From positions 3,844,001 to 3,908,000 of the forward strand of contig NZ_CP069535.1 in the NCBI RefSeq assembly GCF_016889805.1: DNA of 64,000 nucleotides. The letters run 5' to 3'. This DNA is from Rhodanobacter sp. FDAARGOS 1247 (GTDB lineage: Bacteria > Pseudomonadota > Gammaproteobacteria > Xanthomonadales > Rhodanobacteraceae). Both the position numbers and the translations under genes were made by a program. Position 1 is the first letter of the stretch, and the number at the start of each line of letters is the position of its first letter. This document shows positions 33,740-42,205 of the stretch, piece by piece. The notes below the pieces were generated by a model. The model had not been told where the DNA came from. It saw only the letters and a program-made list of their open reading frames with translations, and did not search any database.

Positions 33740-36523
33740 ATGCGTCGCTACCTTCCCGTGCTGCTTGCCCTGCTCGCGATCAACCACTTCGCACATGCCG
33801 AAGCGGCGTCACGAACCCTCGACGACTTCACCCAGCCGAACGCCTGGCAAGCCATCGCCACCGACGACATCGGCGTATCCCTGCGCCCGGCCAGCGGGCC
33901 GCACGGCAAGGCGATCTGCCTGGACTTCGACTTCAACGGCGTGTCCGGCGGGCCGAGCCTGCGTCGCACGCTGCCGATCACTTTTCCCGACAACTACGCG
34001 CTGTCGTTCGACGTGCGCGGCAACATGCCGACGAACGACCTGCAACTGAAACTGATCGACGCCAGCGGCGACAACGTGTGGTGGTATCGACAACAGAACT
34101 TCCGGCCGACCGATGCGTGGCAGACGATCACCGCCAACAGGCGCGACATCGTTTCGGCTTGGGGTCCGGCGCAGGACCGCACGCTGCGCCACACGCAGAC
34201 GCTGGAATTCACCCTGTATGCCGGGCAGGGCGGTCGCGGCGAATTCTGCCTCGGCAATCTCCGCCTGACGCCGTTGCCGCCCGCACCCGTCGACGAGCCC
34301 ACGCCGGCCAGCCTCACCCCGAATGCCCGGCTGATGCGGCAGGCGCGCAGCGCCCCGCGCGGCATCTACCCGCGGGGCTTCTCCGGCGAGCAGAGCTACT
34401 GGACCCTGGTCGGCGTGGACGGTGGCGCGAAGCAATCGGCGCTGCTCTCCGAGGACGGCGCGGTGGAGGTGCGCAAGGGCGGCTGGTCGATCGAGCCGAT
34501 GCTGCTGGACGGCGACACGCTGATCGACTGGGGCACGGTGAAAGCCACGCAAAGCCTGCAGGACGGCTACCTGCCGATTCCCACCGTGCACTGGCAGGCC
34601 GACGGCCTGCGGCTGGACACCACAGCCTTCGCCAACGGCACGTCGGCTCGTTCGAACCTGCTGCTGCAATACCGCCTGCACAACGACGGCTCGCAACCGC
34701 GCACGCTGACGCTGGCCTTGCTGTTGCGACCGTTCCAGGTCAATCCGCCCACCCAGTTTCTCAACACGCCCGGCGGCATCAGCGCGATCCGCGACCTCGA
34801 GCGGGATGGCCATGGCGTGCAGGTCAATCGGGCGCTGCGCGTCGTGCCGCTGCAGACACCCACCGCGTTTGTCGGCAGTCGCCATGGCGAGCTCACCTTG
34901 CCGCAGCGGCTGGCCCGCGGCGAACGGCCGCGCATCACCGCGCTGCACGACGACAGCGGCTACGCCCAAGGCGCGCTGCTGTATCGGCTGACCGTGCCGG
35001 CTCACTCGGCCGTGACGCTGGGCCTGGTGGTGCCTTCGGATGCGTCTTCGTTCGCCACTCCCGCCGACGCCATGCGCTGGCTGCAGCAACAGCGCGACGA
35101 GGTGGCGGCCGCATGGCGCGAAAAGCTCGATCGCGTGACCCTGCAATTGCCGGCTGCCCAACAGGCGCTGGTCGACACCGCGCGCAGCGCGCAGGCCCAG
35201 ATGCTGATTTCGCGCGATGGCCCGGCGCTGCAACCGGGCACGCGTTCGTATGCGCGCACGTGGATTCGCGACGGCGCGATGATGAGCGAGGCGCTGCTGC
35301 GCAGCGGCCACGCCGACGTTGCGGGCGCGTTCGTGCAGTGGTACGCGCCGCACCAGTTCGCCACCGGCAAGGTGCCGTGCTGCGTCGATGCGCGCGGTGC
35401 CGACCCGGTGGTGGAGAACGACAGTCCCGGCGAATTGCTGTTCGCGATCGCCGAATGGTGGCGCTACGGCCATGACCGTGCCGGCCTGCGGCGGCTATGG
35501 CCGCACGTGGAACGCACGGTGGCCTACATGGACCGGCTGCGCGCCAGCGAGCGCACCCCGGCGCAGCAGGGCAGCTCGCGCTACGGCCTGATGCCGGCCT
35601 CGATCAGCCACGAAGGCTACTCGGCCAAGCCGATGCATTCGTACTGGGACGACTTCTGGGCGCTGCGCGGCTACGACGATGCGGTCGAGCTGGCGCGCGT
35701 CCTGGCCAGGCACGACGAGGCGATCCGCTACGCCGCCTCGCGCGATGCCTTCCGCGCCGACCTGCAGGCCTCGATCCTGGCGGCGGTGCACGAACACCGC
35801 ATCGACTTCATCCCCGGCGCGGCCGAGCTGGGCGACTTCGATGCCACCTCCACCACCATCGCGCTGTCGCCCGGCGGCACCCAGGCGTGGTTGCCGCCAG
35901 CGTTGCTGCAGCAGACCTTCGAGCGCTACTGGCAGGGCTTCATCGCGCGGCGCGACGGCGACAAGCCATGGGATGACTACACCCCGTACGAGTGGCGCAA
36001 CGTGGCGGCCTTCGTCCGGCTGGGCTGGCGCCAGCGGGTGCCGGCGCTGCTCGACTTCTTCATGGCCGACCGCCGTCCCGCGGGGTGGAACCAGTGGGCC
36101 GAAGTGGTGGGTCGCGACGCGCGCGAGCCGCGCTTTGTCGGCGACATGCCGCATGCGTGGATCGCCTCGGACTTCCTGCGCTCGCTGTACGACCTGTTTG
36201 CCTGGGAGCGCCGCAGCGACCAGGCGCTGGTGCTGGCCGACGGCATGCCGGTGGACTGGCTGCGCGGCGAAGGCATCGGCATTGAGCACCTGCGCACGCC
36301 CTACGGCGAGCTGAGTTACCGCCTGCGCGAACACGACGGGCGGCTGGAGCTGTCGCTGCCGGCCGGCAACGCGATGCCGCCCGGCGGCCTGGTGCTGCGC
36401 TGGCCGTACGCCGGCCAGCCCGGCGGCACGGCGCGGCTGAATGGTGCGCCGGTGGCGTGGCGGCACGGCGAGATCGTCGTCCGCTCGCTGCCCGCCACGG
36501 TGCAGATCGACCCCGCCCGCTGA
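33740..36523 (+). CDS. Secreted (alpha/alpha)6-like putative glycosidase with N-terminal CBM-like domain
   Basis: A 927-residue protein with signal peptide ending NHFAHAEA. Residues ~25-180 look like a jelly-roll carbohydrate-binding/galactose-binding module (TLDDFTQPNAWQAI, YALSFDVRGNMP, FCLGNLRLTPLP). A beta-rich domain (about 200-470) follows, then an (alpha/alpha)6-like catalytic part with YARTWIRDGAMMSEALLRSG, DARGADPVVENDSPGELLF, SYWDDFWALRGYDDAV and DYTPYEWRNVAAFVRLGW. Similar proteins are often labelled coagulation factor 5/8-type or six-hairpin glycosidase-like. Candidate acidic catalytic residues lie in WIRDGAM and ENDSPGE. It begins two bases after the permease stop, so it belongs to the glucan operon. 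Exact family uncertain. Confidence 0.7.
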   Translation: MRRYLPVLLALLAINHFAHAEAASRTLDDFTQPNAWQAIATDDIGVSLRPASGPHGKAICLDFDFNGVSGGPSLRRTLPITFPDNYALSFDVRGNMPTNDLQLKLIDASGDNVWWYRQQNFRPTDAWQTITANRRDIVSAWGPAQDRTLRHTQTLEFTLYAGQGGRGEFCLGNLRLTPLPPAPVDEPTPASLTPNARLMRQARSAPRGIYPRGFSGEQSYWTLVGVDGGAKQSALLSEDGAVEVRKGGWSIEPMLLDGDTLIDWGTVKATQSLQDGYLPIPTVHWQADGLRLDTTAFANGTSARSNLLLQYRLHNDGSQPRTLTLALLLRPFQVNPPTQFLNTPGGISAIRDLERDGHGVQVNRALRVVPLQTPTAFVGSRHGELTLPQRLARGERPRITALHDDSGYAQGALLYRLTVPAHSAVTLGLVVPSDASSFATPADAMRWLQQQRDEVAAAWREKLDRVTLQLPAAQQALVDTARSAQAQMLISRDGPALQPGTRSYARTWIRDGAMMSEALLRSGHADVAGAFVQWYAPHQFATGKVPCCVDARGADPVVENDSPGELLFAIAEWWRYGHDRAGLRRLWPHVERTVAYMDRLRASERTPAQQGSSRYGLMPASISHEGYSAKPMHSYWDDFWALRGYDDAVELARVLARHDEAIRYAASRDAFRADLQASILAAVHEHRIDFIPGAAELGDFDATSTTIALSPGGTQAWLPPALLQQTFERYWQGFIARRDGDKPWDDYTPYEWRNVAAFVRLGWRQRVPALLDFFMADRRPAGWNQWAEVVGRDAREPRFVGDMPHAWIASDFLRSLYDLFAWERRSDQALVLADGMPVDWLRGEGIGIEHLRTPYGELSYRLREHDGRLELSLPAGNAMPPGGLVLRWPYAGQPGGTARLNGAPVAWRHGEIVVRSLPATVQIDPAR

Positions 36524-36542
36524 TCCCGACTGCGAAAACCGC

Positions 36543-36585
36543 TTGACCGAGACGTTGCGCCTACTGTACTAATGCACACAGTACA
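36543..36585 (+). promoter_or_regulatory. Promoter/operator of the GntR-ABC unit
   Basis: TTGACC (36543-36548) resembles a -35 box. TGTACT (36565-36570) and AGTACA (36580-36585) form a perfect six-base inverted repeat with a nine-base spacer over the expected -10 region (TACTAAT). It lies 27 bases before the YtrA-type regulator, fitting autorepression of the unit. Confidence 0.6.
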
Positions 36586-36611
36586 CAAGGTACAGCCAAG
36601 CGGAGACCCTG

Positions 36612-37022
36612 ATGGCCCGAACCCAAGCCCTGCTGATCCAGATCGCCACCGGCGATCCGCGGCCGATCAGCAAGCAGATCGTCGACGGCGTGCGCATGAA
36701 GATCGCCACCGGCGAGCTCGCCGTCGGCGCGCAGCTGCCCAGCGTGCGCGGACTGGCGCAGCAGTTGACGATCAACCCGAACACCGTGGCCAAGGCCTAT
36801 GCCGAACTCACCGGCGACGGCTGGCTGGAATCGCGCCAGGGCCTGGGCCTGTACGTGGCCACGCCGCGCCAGCGGCTGAGCAATGCCGAACGCGACCGCC
36901 GCATGGATGACGCCGTGCAGAACTTCGTGCACGAGGTGGCCGCGCTGGACTATCCGCCCGAGCGCGCGCTGAGCCGGCTGGAACGCGCGCTGCGCGTGCT
37001 GGCCCCGAAGAAATCCGCCTGA
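36612..37022 (+). CDS. GntR-family regulator, YtrA subfamily
   Basis: A 136-residue repressor: winged helix at about residues 14-80 (PISKQIVDGVRMKIATGELA, QLPSVRGLAQQLTINPNTVAKAYAELTGDGWLE) and a short helical tail that serves for dimerisation, as in YtrA. It lacks the large effector domain of other GntR types. It begins an apparent operon with an ABC ATPase (20 bases later) and a membrane protein, the standard YtrA arrangement; those systems often respond to cell envelope stress or antibiotics. The start is preceded by CGGAGA. Confidence 0.92.
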   Translation: MARTQALLIQIATGDPRPISKQIVDGVRMKIATGELAVGAQLPSVRGLAQQLTINPNTVAKAYAELTGDGWLESRQGLGLYVATPRQRLSNAERDRRMDDAVQNFVHEVAALDYPPERALSRLERALRVLAPKKSA

Positions 37023-37042
37023 CCCGGAGGCGAGAGACGAGC

Positions 37043-37963
37043 ATGACCGAGCCCACGCCTTCCGAGTACGTGATCGAGACCGCAGCGTTGTGCAAGCGCT
37101 ACGGCACCAAGCTGGCGCTGGACCAGCTGGACCTGCGCATCGCCAGCGGCCGCATCCACGCCATCGTGGGCGCGAACGGGGCGGGCAAGTCCACGCTGTT
37201 CCGCATCCTGCTCGGCTTCCTGCCACCGAGCTCGGGCCAGGCCCGCATCCTCGGCCGCGACAGCCAGCGATTGACACCGACCGACCGCGGCCGCATCGGT
37301 TTCGTCAACGAGGAACACACGCTGCCGAACTGGATGCGCGTGGCGGCGGTGACCGCGATGCAGCGCCACCACTACCCGCGCTGGGACCAGCGCGCGTTCG
37401 ACGAGGTGATCGGCCACTACCACGTGCTGCCGGAGCAAAAGGTCGGCCAGCTGTCGCGCGGCGAGCGCGCCGGTTTCAACCTCGCGCTGACCCTGGCGCA
37501 ACGGCCGGAGCTGCTGGTGCTGGACGAGCCGACCCTGGGGCTGGACGTGGTGGCCAAGCGCGCCTTCCTCGAATCGCTGCTGTATTCGAACGCGGCCGGC
37601 CAGTGCACGGTGATCTATTGCTCGCACCAGATGGAAGAGGTCGAACGGGTCGCCGACAACCTGATCATCCTCGAACGCGGCCGACTGATGAACATGTCGG
37701 CGCCCGACGATTTCTGCGCGCGGGTGACCCACTGGGTGGCGGACATCCCGTTCGCCGGCCCGCCCCCGGCCAGCGTGCCCGGACTGCTGCAGGTACAGCG
37801 CATCGACGGCTTGCACCACTACCTGGTGCTGGACCAGGACGAGGACTTCGCCAGCTTCCTGCAAGCCAGCGGCGCGCGTTCGGTGCAGAGCATGCCGGTG
37901 AGCCTGGACCGTGCGGTCAACGGCTTCCTGGCCAAGAACCACGCCGTACCGGCCGCGGCCTGA
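37043..37963 (+). CDS. ABC transporter ATPase (YtrB-like)
   Basis: A 306-residue ATPase: Walker A GANGAGKST, signature LSRGERAGF (a variant of LSGGQ), Walker B LLVLDEPTLGLD and H-loop IYCSHQMEEVERVAD. The C-terminal ~80 residues are an extra domain of unknown role. GGAGG precedes the start. It should energise the following membrane protein. Confidence 0.92.
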   Translation: MTEPTPSEYVIETAALCKRYGTKLALDQLDLRIASGRIHAIVGANGAGKSTLFRILLGFLPPSSGQARILGRDSQRLTPTDRGRIGFVNEEHTLPNWMRVAAVTAMQRHHYPRWDQRAFDEVIGHYHVLPEQKVGQLSRGERAGFNLALTLAQRPELLVLDEPTLGLDVVAKRAFLESLLYSNAAGQCTVIYCSHQMEEVERVADNLIILERGRLMNMSAPDDFCARVTHWVADIPFAGPPPASVPGLLQVQRIDGLHHYLVLDQDEDFASFLQASGARSVQSMPVSLDRAVNGFLAKNHAVPAAA

Positions 37964-37989
37964 GCGCCGCCCTTTTTCGAGGAAACAAC

Positions 37990-39840
37990 ATGCGCGATCT
38001 TTTCAGGGCCGAACTGCTGCGCTTCCGCAGCTGGGCCATCGCCGGCGCGTTGCTGCATCTGCTGGTGCTGGGTTTCCTGACCCGGGTGGTCGACCTGGCG
38101 CAGCAGCCACTGCTGGTTTACCGCGTGTTCGGCGGCGTCTACGCGCTGGCCGGCCTGTTGCTGGGGCTGTTCCAGATGGGCAGCTACCGGCGTCCCAGCA
38201 CCTGGCTGAACCTGCTGCACCGGCCGTTGCCGAACTGGCGCATCGCCGCGGCGCTGCTGGGTGCGGGCGTCGTGTTGCTGGCGCTGGCCGCGGCGCTGCC
38301 GATCCTGCTGATCGCCGTCTACCAGCACGGCATGACCGCACGCGTGGTCGACCTGCGCCACTGGCTGTTCCCGCTGGCCGCGCTGCTGATCGCCGCCTGC
38401 GGTTACCTGGCCGGCGCCTACTGCATGCTCGGCGGTCGTCGTCATTCGACCTGCGCGCTGGTGTTCCTGGTGTTGCTGGCGGTGAGCCAGGCCATCGGTC
38501 CGCGGATGCTGATCGTGCAGGCGCTGGCCCTGCTGTGGCTGGCGGCGATGGTGCTGGCCGCGTTCAAGCCCGACCTCAGTGCGCCGCCGCGTTCGCTCAC
38601 CGCCACCGTGATCACCGCCCTGCCGCTGCAGATGGGCGTCTATCTGCTGGCCCTGCTGCTGGGCTTCGGCGTGGAGATGCTGTGGATCATGCAGGGCACG
38701 CATCCGAACAACATGAGCGTGCCGCCACCCGGCGGCCACAACGAAACCGAACGGATGACGCCGCAGCAGCGCATGCTGGCTGGCCTGGCCGCCAGCCGCG
38801 CGGCGCAGGCGCCGCTGTGGCGCGAGCAGGTGGCGCTGTCCGAAGTGCATGAGATCGGGTCGCAGCTGGCGGCCACCCCGGTGCGCAACGAACTCACCCA
38901 CGCCGCGGCGGCGCAGATGGAATTCGACGACGAGGAACTGCGCGTGCGCTGGGTGTTCAGCCACGATCGCATGCGCTTCGAAGGCTACCGCCTCACCGAT
39001 GGCCGCCATTTCGGCGAGCTTGGCGTGGGCGCCGGCGATGCTGCATTCCCGGCACCGGCGCAGGCGGCCGGCAGCCTGCCGGCCCTGCCCAGGGGTGATG
39101 GCGCGCTGGTCGCCGGCAACACGCTGTATCACTACGTCAGCGCCAGCCATCAGGCACGGCCGCGCATCCGCCTGGCCGCCGGTGAAATCCTGGCCGGGGT
39201 GACGCCGGTGGGCGAAAGCCTGGTGGTGGCGAGCGATCGCGCGCTGTACTTCTTCGATGGTCGCGACGCGGCCGCCAGCGACGCCTTGTTGAGCCCGCGC
39301 CAGCGACTGTCGATGCCCGGCCGCAGCGGCGACCTGAGCAACATCGATCTGATCGAGCTGGTGGACGGCTACCTGGTGTCGTTCTCCTTCACCACCTACG
39401 CACATGAACTCACCGGCGCGGCGCCGTACCAGAGCGTGCTGTGGCTGGACGACGCCGGCTACGTCACCGAAGCTGCCCATCGCGCGATCGGCTACGACTA
39501 CCCCGCGTTGTACCGCTACAAGGCGTGGTGGCCATCGCCGGCGCTGTATGCCTTGCGCGTGGCGGCGCTGGAGCTGTTCGCGGTACACGATCCGCTGGAC
39601 GTCACCGCGCCACCGCCGATTCCCCGCCGCATCCAGCTGTTCGCCGGCGCCCTGATGCTGCTGTCGCTGCTGGCGGCGATCTGGCTGTGCCGTCGACGCG
39701 CCCTGTCCACGCCGGCGCGGCTGGCCTGGCTGCTGGCTTGCGCCGTGGTCGGACTGCCGGCGCTGGCCAGTCTGTGGCTGCTGTATCCCGCCGGCGAATA
39801 CGCGCCGTCCCGACGCAAGCTGCTGCCCGCAACCGCCTGA
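37990..39840 (+). CDS. ABC-associated membrane protein with large extracytoplasmic domain
   Basis: A 616-residue partner of the upstream ATPase, with no close family I can name. Residues 1-240 contain about six hydrophobic helices (GALLHLLVLGFLTRVV, YALAGLLLGLFQMG, LLGAGVVLLALAAALPILL and others). About residues 240-545 form a mainly beta, propeller-like soluble region with repeats such as LYHYVSASHQARPRIRLAAG and LYFFDGRDAAAS. Two further helices lie near the end. GAGGAAACAAC precedes the start. The architecture differs from simple six-helix ABC-2 permeases and may sense something outside the membrane. Confidence 0.75.
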   Translation: MRDLFRAELLRFRSWAIAGALLHLLVLGFLTRVVDLAQQPLLVYRVFGGVYALAGLLLGLFQMGSYRRPSTWLNLLHRPLPNWRIAAALLGAGVVLLALAAALPILLIAVYQHGMTARVVDLRHWLFPLAALLIAACGYLAGAYCMLGGRRHSTCALVFLVLLAVSQAIGPRMLIVQALALLWLAAMVLAAFKPDLSAPPRSLTATVITALPLQMGVYLLALLLGFGVEMLWIMQGTHPNNMSVPPPGGHNETERMTPQQRMLAGLAASRAAQAPLWREQVALSEVHEIGSQLAATPVRNELTHAAAAQMEFDDEELRVRWVFSHDRMRFEGYRLTDGRHFGELGVGAGDAAFPAPAQAAGSLPALPRGDGALVAGNTLYHYVSASHQARPRIRLAAGEILAGVTPVGESLVVASDRALYFFDGRDAAASDALLSPRQRLSMPGRSGDLSNIDLIELVDGYLVSFSFTTYAHELTGAAPYQSVLWLDDAGYVTEAAHRAIGYDYPALYRYKAWWPSPALYALRVAALELFAVHDPLDVTAPPPIPRRIQLFAGALMLLSLLAAIWLCRRRALSTPARLAWLLACAVVGLPALASLWLLYPAGEYAPSRRKLLPATA

Positions 39841-39917
39841 CCACGCGCGGCGCAGGCCGCCTCGTCCCCTTGATGATGCGGCCCGTCGGCATGACGGGCC
39901 GACAGCCGGAGAAATCC

Positions 39918-42011
39918 ATGTCCACGTTCCCGAAGTGGTTGGCGGCGCTGTGCGCCCTCGTGCTGGCGCTGGCGAGCGGAACGGTGCGCGCCGACGAGGC
40001 AGCAGACGCTGCCGCCCTGCATCGCGCGGTCGCCATCGAGCAGGCGCGCGCGCCGGCGCCGCGCTTTCCGCGCAGCGCGTTCCTGGTCGATCGGATGATC
40101 GACAGCGTGAGCCTGTCGCCCGACGGGCGATCCGTCGCCTGGCTGCGCGTGCAGGGCAACCAGCGCAGCGTGTGGCTGCAGTCGACCGCGGGTGGCGCCG
40201 CACGCCAGCTGCTCTCGCGTACCGAGGCGCGCCAGTTGTACTGGTCGCGCGACAGCCGGTGGCTGCTGCTGGAATCGCCGCGCCAGCTGTTTGCGCTGGC
40301 GGCGGCCGACCAGGGCGGCTCCGGCATCGTCACCGCGCTGGGTGGCGGCGAACGGCGCGAAGTGCGTGCCGTCGATCCGCTGCAGGGCGCCGCGGTCATC
40401 GTCAGCGAGCAGGTGCCGACCACGTCGCCGGCATCGGCCAAGACGTGGCGCCTGTTGCGCGTGGACATCCACGGCAAGCGCAGCGTGCTGCACGAAGACG
40501 CCGATGAACTGGCCGGGTTCGCGTTCGATCCGCAGGGTCGGCTGGCCTTCCTCGAACGGGTCGAACACGAGGACCTGGTGATCCATCGCGTCGACGCGGA
40601 CGGCGGCCTGCACGAGGTGCTGCGCTGCGCGCAGTTGCAGCGCTGCAGCCTGTTGCCGGTGACCGCGCCAGACGGCGAGCTGCTGCTGCGCACGGATCGC
40701 GGCGGCAGCCTGCTCGACCTGGCGCGGCTGGATGCGCAAGGCAAGCTGCATACCCTGCTCACCGATCCGGCGGGCAAAGCCGACCTCGATGCGCTGCTGC
40801 TCGATCCCGTCGACGGCCAGCCGCTGATCGCCAGCTGGCGCAGCAGCACGTCGGCGCAGCGCGGGCTGGATGCGCAGACGCAGCAGGCGGTCGAAGCCAT
40901 CACCCGCCACTTCCCGCAACGCGATCTGGACATCCAGGTCGGTCGCGGCGCGCAGGCCGCGTGGCTGGTCGGCGAACGCGGGCCCACGCTGCAGGCCGGG
41001 CGCTGGCATCTCTACGAGCCGTGGTCGGGTCGATTCAAGCCGTTCCTCGACGACGCGCTGACGCAGCAGCGCAGCGGCAAGCCGCTGTCGCCGTTGCCCG
41101 AGTCGGCACTGGCACGCAAGATTCCGTTTACCTGGAAAGCCTCCGACGGCATGCGCCTGCATGGCTTCCTGCTGCTGCCGCCGGGCGCCGATCCGGCCAC
41201 GCTGCCACTGGTGGTGACGCCGCATGGCGGTCCGTGGAACCACGATCGCCCGGACTACGGCAGCTTCGGGCAGTTCCTGGTCAACCGCGGCTACGCGGTG
41301 TTCCAGCCGCAGTTCCGCGGCTCCACCGGCTACGGCCGCGACTACGTGCTCGCCGCGCACGGCGACTTCGGCAACGGCCGGGTGCAGCAGGACATCGTGG
41401 AAGGCACGCGTTACCTGCTGGCGCAGGGCATCGGCGATGCGCAGCGGGTCGGCATCGCCGGCGCCTCGTTCGGCGGCTACGCGACCCTGCTCGGGGTGAC
41501 CTTCCAGCCGGAGTTGTTCAAGGTGGGCGTGGCGATCGTGCCGCCGGCGGATTTCGGCTGGGATCTGCGCTGGGTTTCGCGCAGCCACGAGGCGCTGAAC
41601 CTGTCGCGCTACATCCCGTTCATCGCCTGGCTGCGCCTGCTGTCGCTGGACCTGGACGACGACGCCACCATGGCGCGGCTGCATGCGCAGTCGCCGCTGG
41701 CCAACGCGGCACGGATGCAGCGTCCGTTGTTGTTGATCGCCGGTGGCGCGGATCACCGGGTGGCGATCCGTGGCGTCATCGCGTACGCCGCGCAGCTGAA
41801 GCTGATGGAGCGGGAGGTCAGCCTGCTGGTCGATGACCAGGCCGGCCACACCAACGAGGATCCGCTGGCCAGGGAGGCGATGTTCTACCTCACCGGACGA
41901 CTGTTGCAGCGTCAGCTGGGCGGCGTCGCAGCCGCGCCGCCGGACGCGGCGATGCGCGAATACCTGAAGAAAAATTTGCGACTCAGTGGAAAGGATCTGC
42001 GCGGCGAGTGA
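39918..42011 (+). CDS. Secreted S9-family peptidase (prolyl oligopeptidase-like)
   Basis: A 697-residue exported serine peptidase. It has a signal peptide MSTFPKWLAALCALVLALAS ending near VRADEA, a beta-propeller gate domain (about residues 60-390: SVSLSPDGRSVAWLRVQGNQ, LYWSRDSRWLLLES), then an alpha/beta hydrolase domain. It shows GGPWNHDRPDYGSFGQFLVNRGYAV, the nucleophile motif GASFGGYA, Asp in GGADHRV and His in QAGHTNE. GGAGAAATCC supports the start. It follows the ABC membrane gene after 77 bases and may be a separate transcript. Probably degrades peptides in the periplasm or outside. Confidence 0.9.
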   Translation: MSTFPKWLAALCALVLALASGTVRADEAADAAALHRAVAIEQARAPAPRFPRSAFLVDRMIDSVSLSPDGRSVAWLRVQGNQRSVWLQSTAGGAARQLLSRTEARQLYWSRDSRWLLLESPRQLFALAAADQGGSGIVTALGGGERREVRAVDPLQGAAVIVSEQVPTTSPASAKTWRLLRVDIHGKRSVLHEDADELAGFAFDPQGRLAFLERVEHEDLVIHRVDADGGLHEVLRCAQLQRCSLLPVTAPDGELLLRTDRGGSLLDLARLDAQGKLHTLLTDPAGKADLDALLLDPVDGQPLIASWRSSTSAQRGLDAQTQQAVEAITRHFPQRDLDIQVGRGAQAAWLVGERGPTLQAGRWHLYEPWSGRFKPFLDDALTQQRSGKPLSPLPESALARKIPFTWKASDGMRLHGFLLLPPGADPATLPLVVTPHGGPWNHDRPDYGSFGQFLVNRGYAVFQPQFRGSTGYGRDYVLAAHGDFGNGRVQQDIVEGTRYLLAQGIGDAQRVGIAGASFGGYATLLGVTFQPELFKVGVAIVPPADFGWDLRWVSRSHEALNLSRYIPFIAWLRLLSLDLDDDATMARLHAQSPLANAARMQRPLLLIAGGADHRVAIRGVIAYAAQLKLMEREVSLLVDDQAGHTNEDPLAREAMFYLTGRLLQRQLGGVAAAPPDAAMREYLKKNLRLSGKDLRGE

Positions 42012-42031
42012 ATCGCGCCGACGGCCCGGTG

Positions 42032-42200
42032 CCGCCCTGCGCGGAAGCCGCGCAGGGCGGGCAGTGCCCGCCCCTTTCGACGGAAGCGCGCTTCGCCCAG
42101 GCAACGCTGGACGCGTGGACCCTCACCCCAACCCTCTCTCCCGCAAGGGGACTTCCTGCGGTCGCCGGGGGAGAGGGAGCAACGCGCAAGAAGCGCGTTA
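42032..42200. repeat. Palindrome cluster between peptidase and pirin genes
   Basis: CCGCCCTGCGCGG-AAG-CCGCGCAGGGCGG (42032-42060) is a perfect 13-base stem. A second stem GGGCGGGCA/TGCCCGCCC overlaps it. CCCTCTCTCCC...GGGGGAGAGGG (about 42131-42177) and AACGCGC-AAGAA-GCGCGTT (42181-42199) follow. The last two parts repeat the GGGAGAGGGAGCAAACGC unit seen at 14273-14597 and again run up to the end of a minus-strand gene. Confidence 0.75.
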
Positions 42201-42205
42201 CTTGA

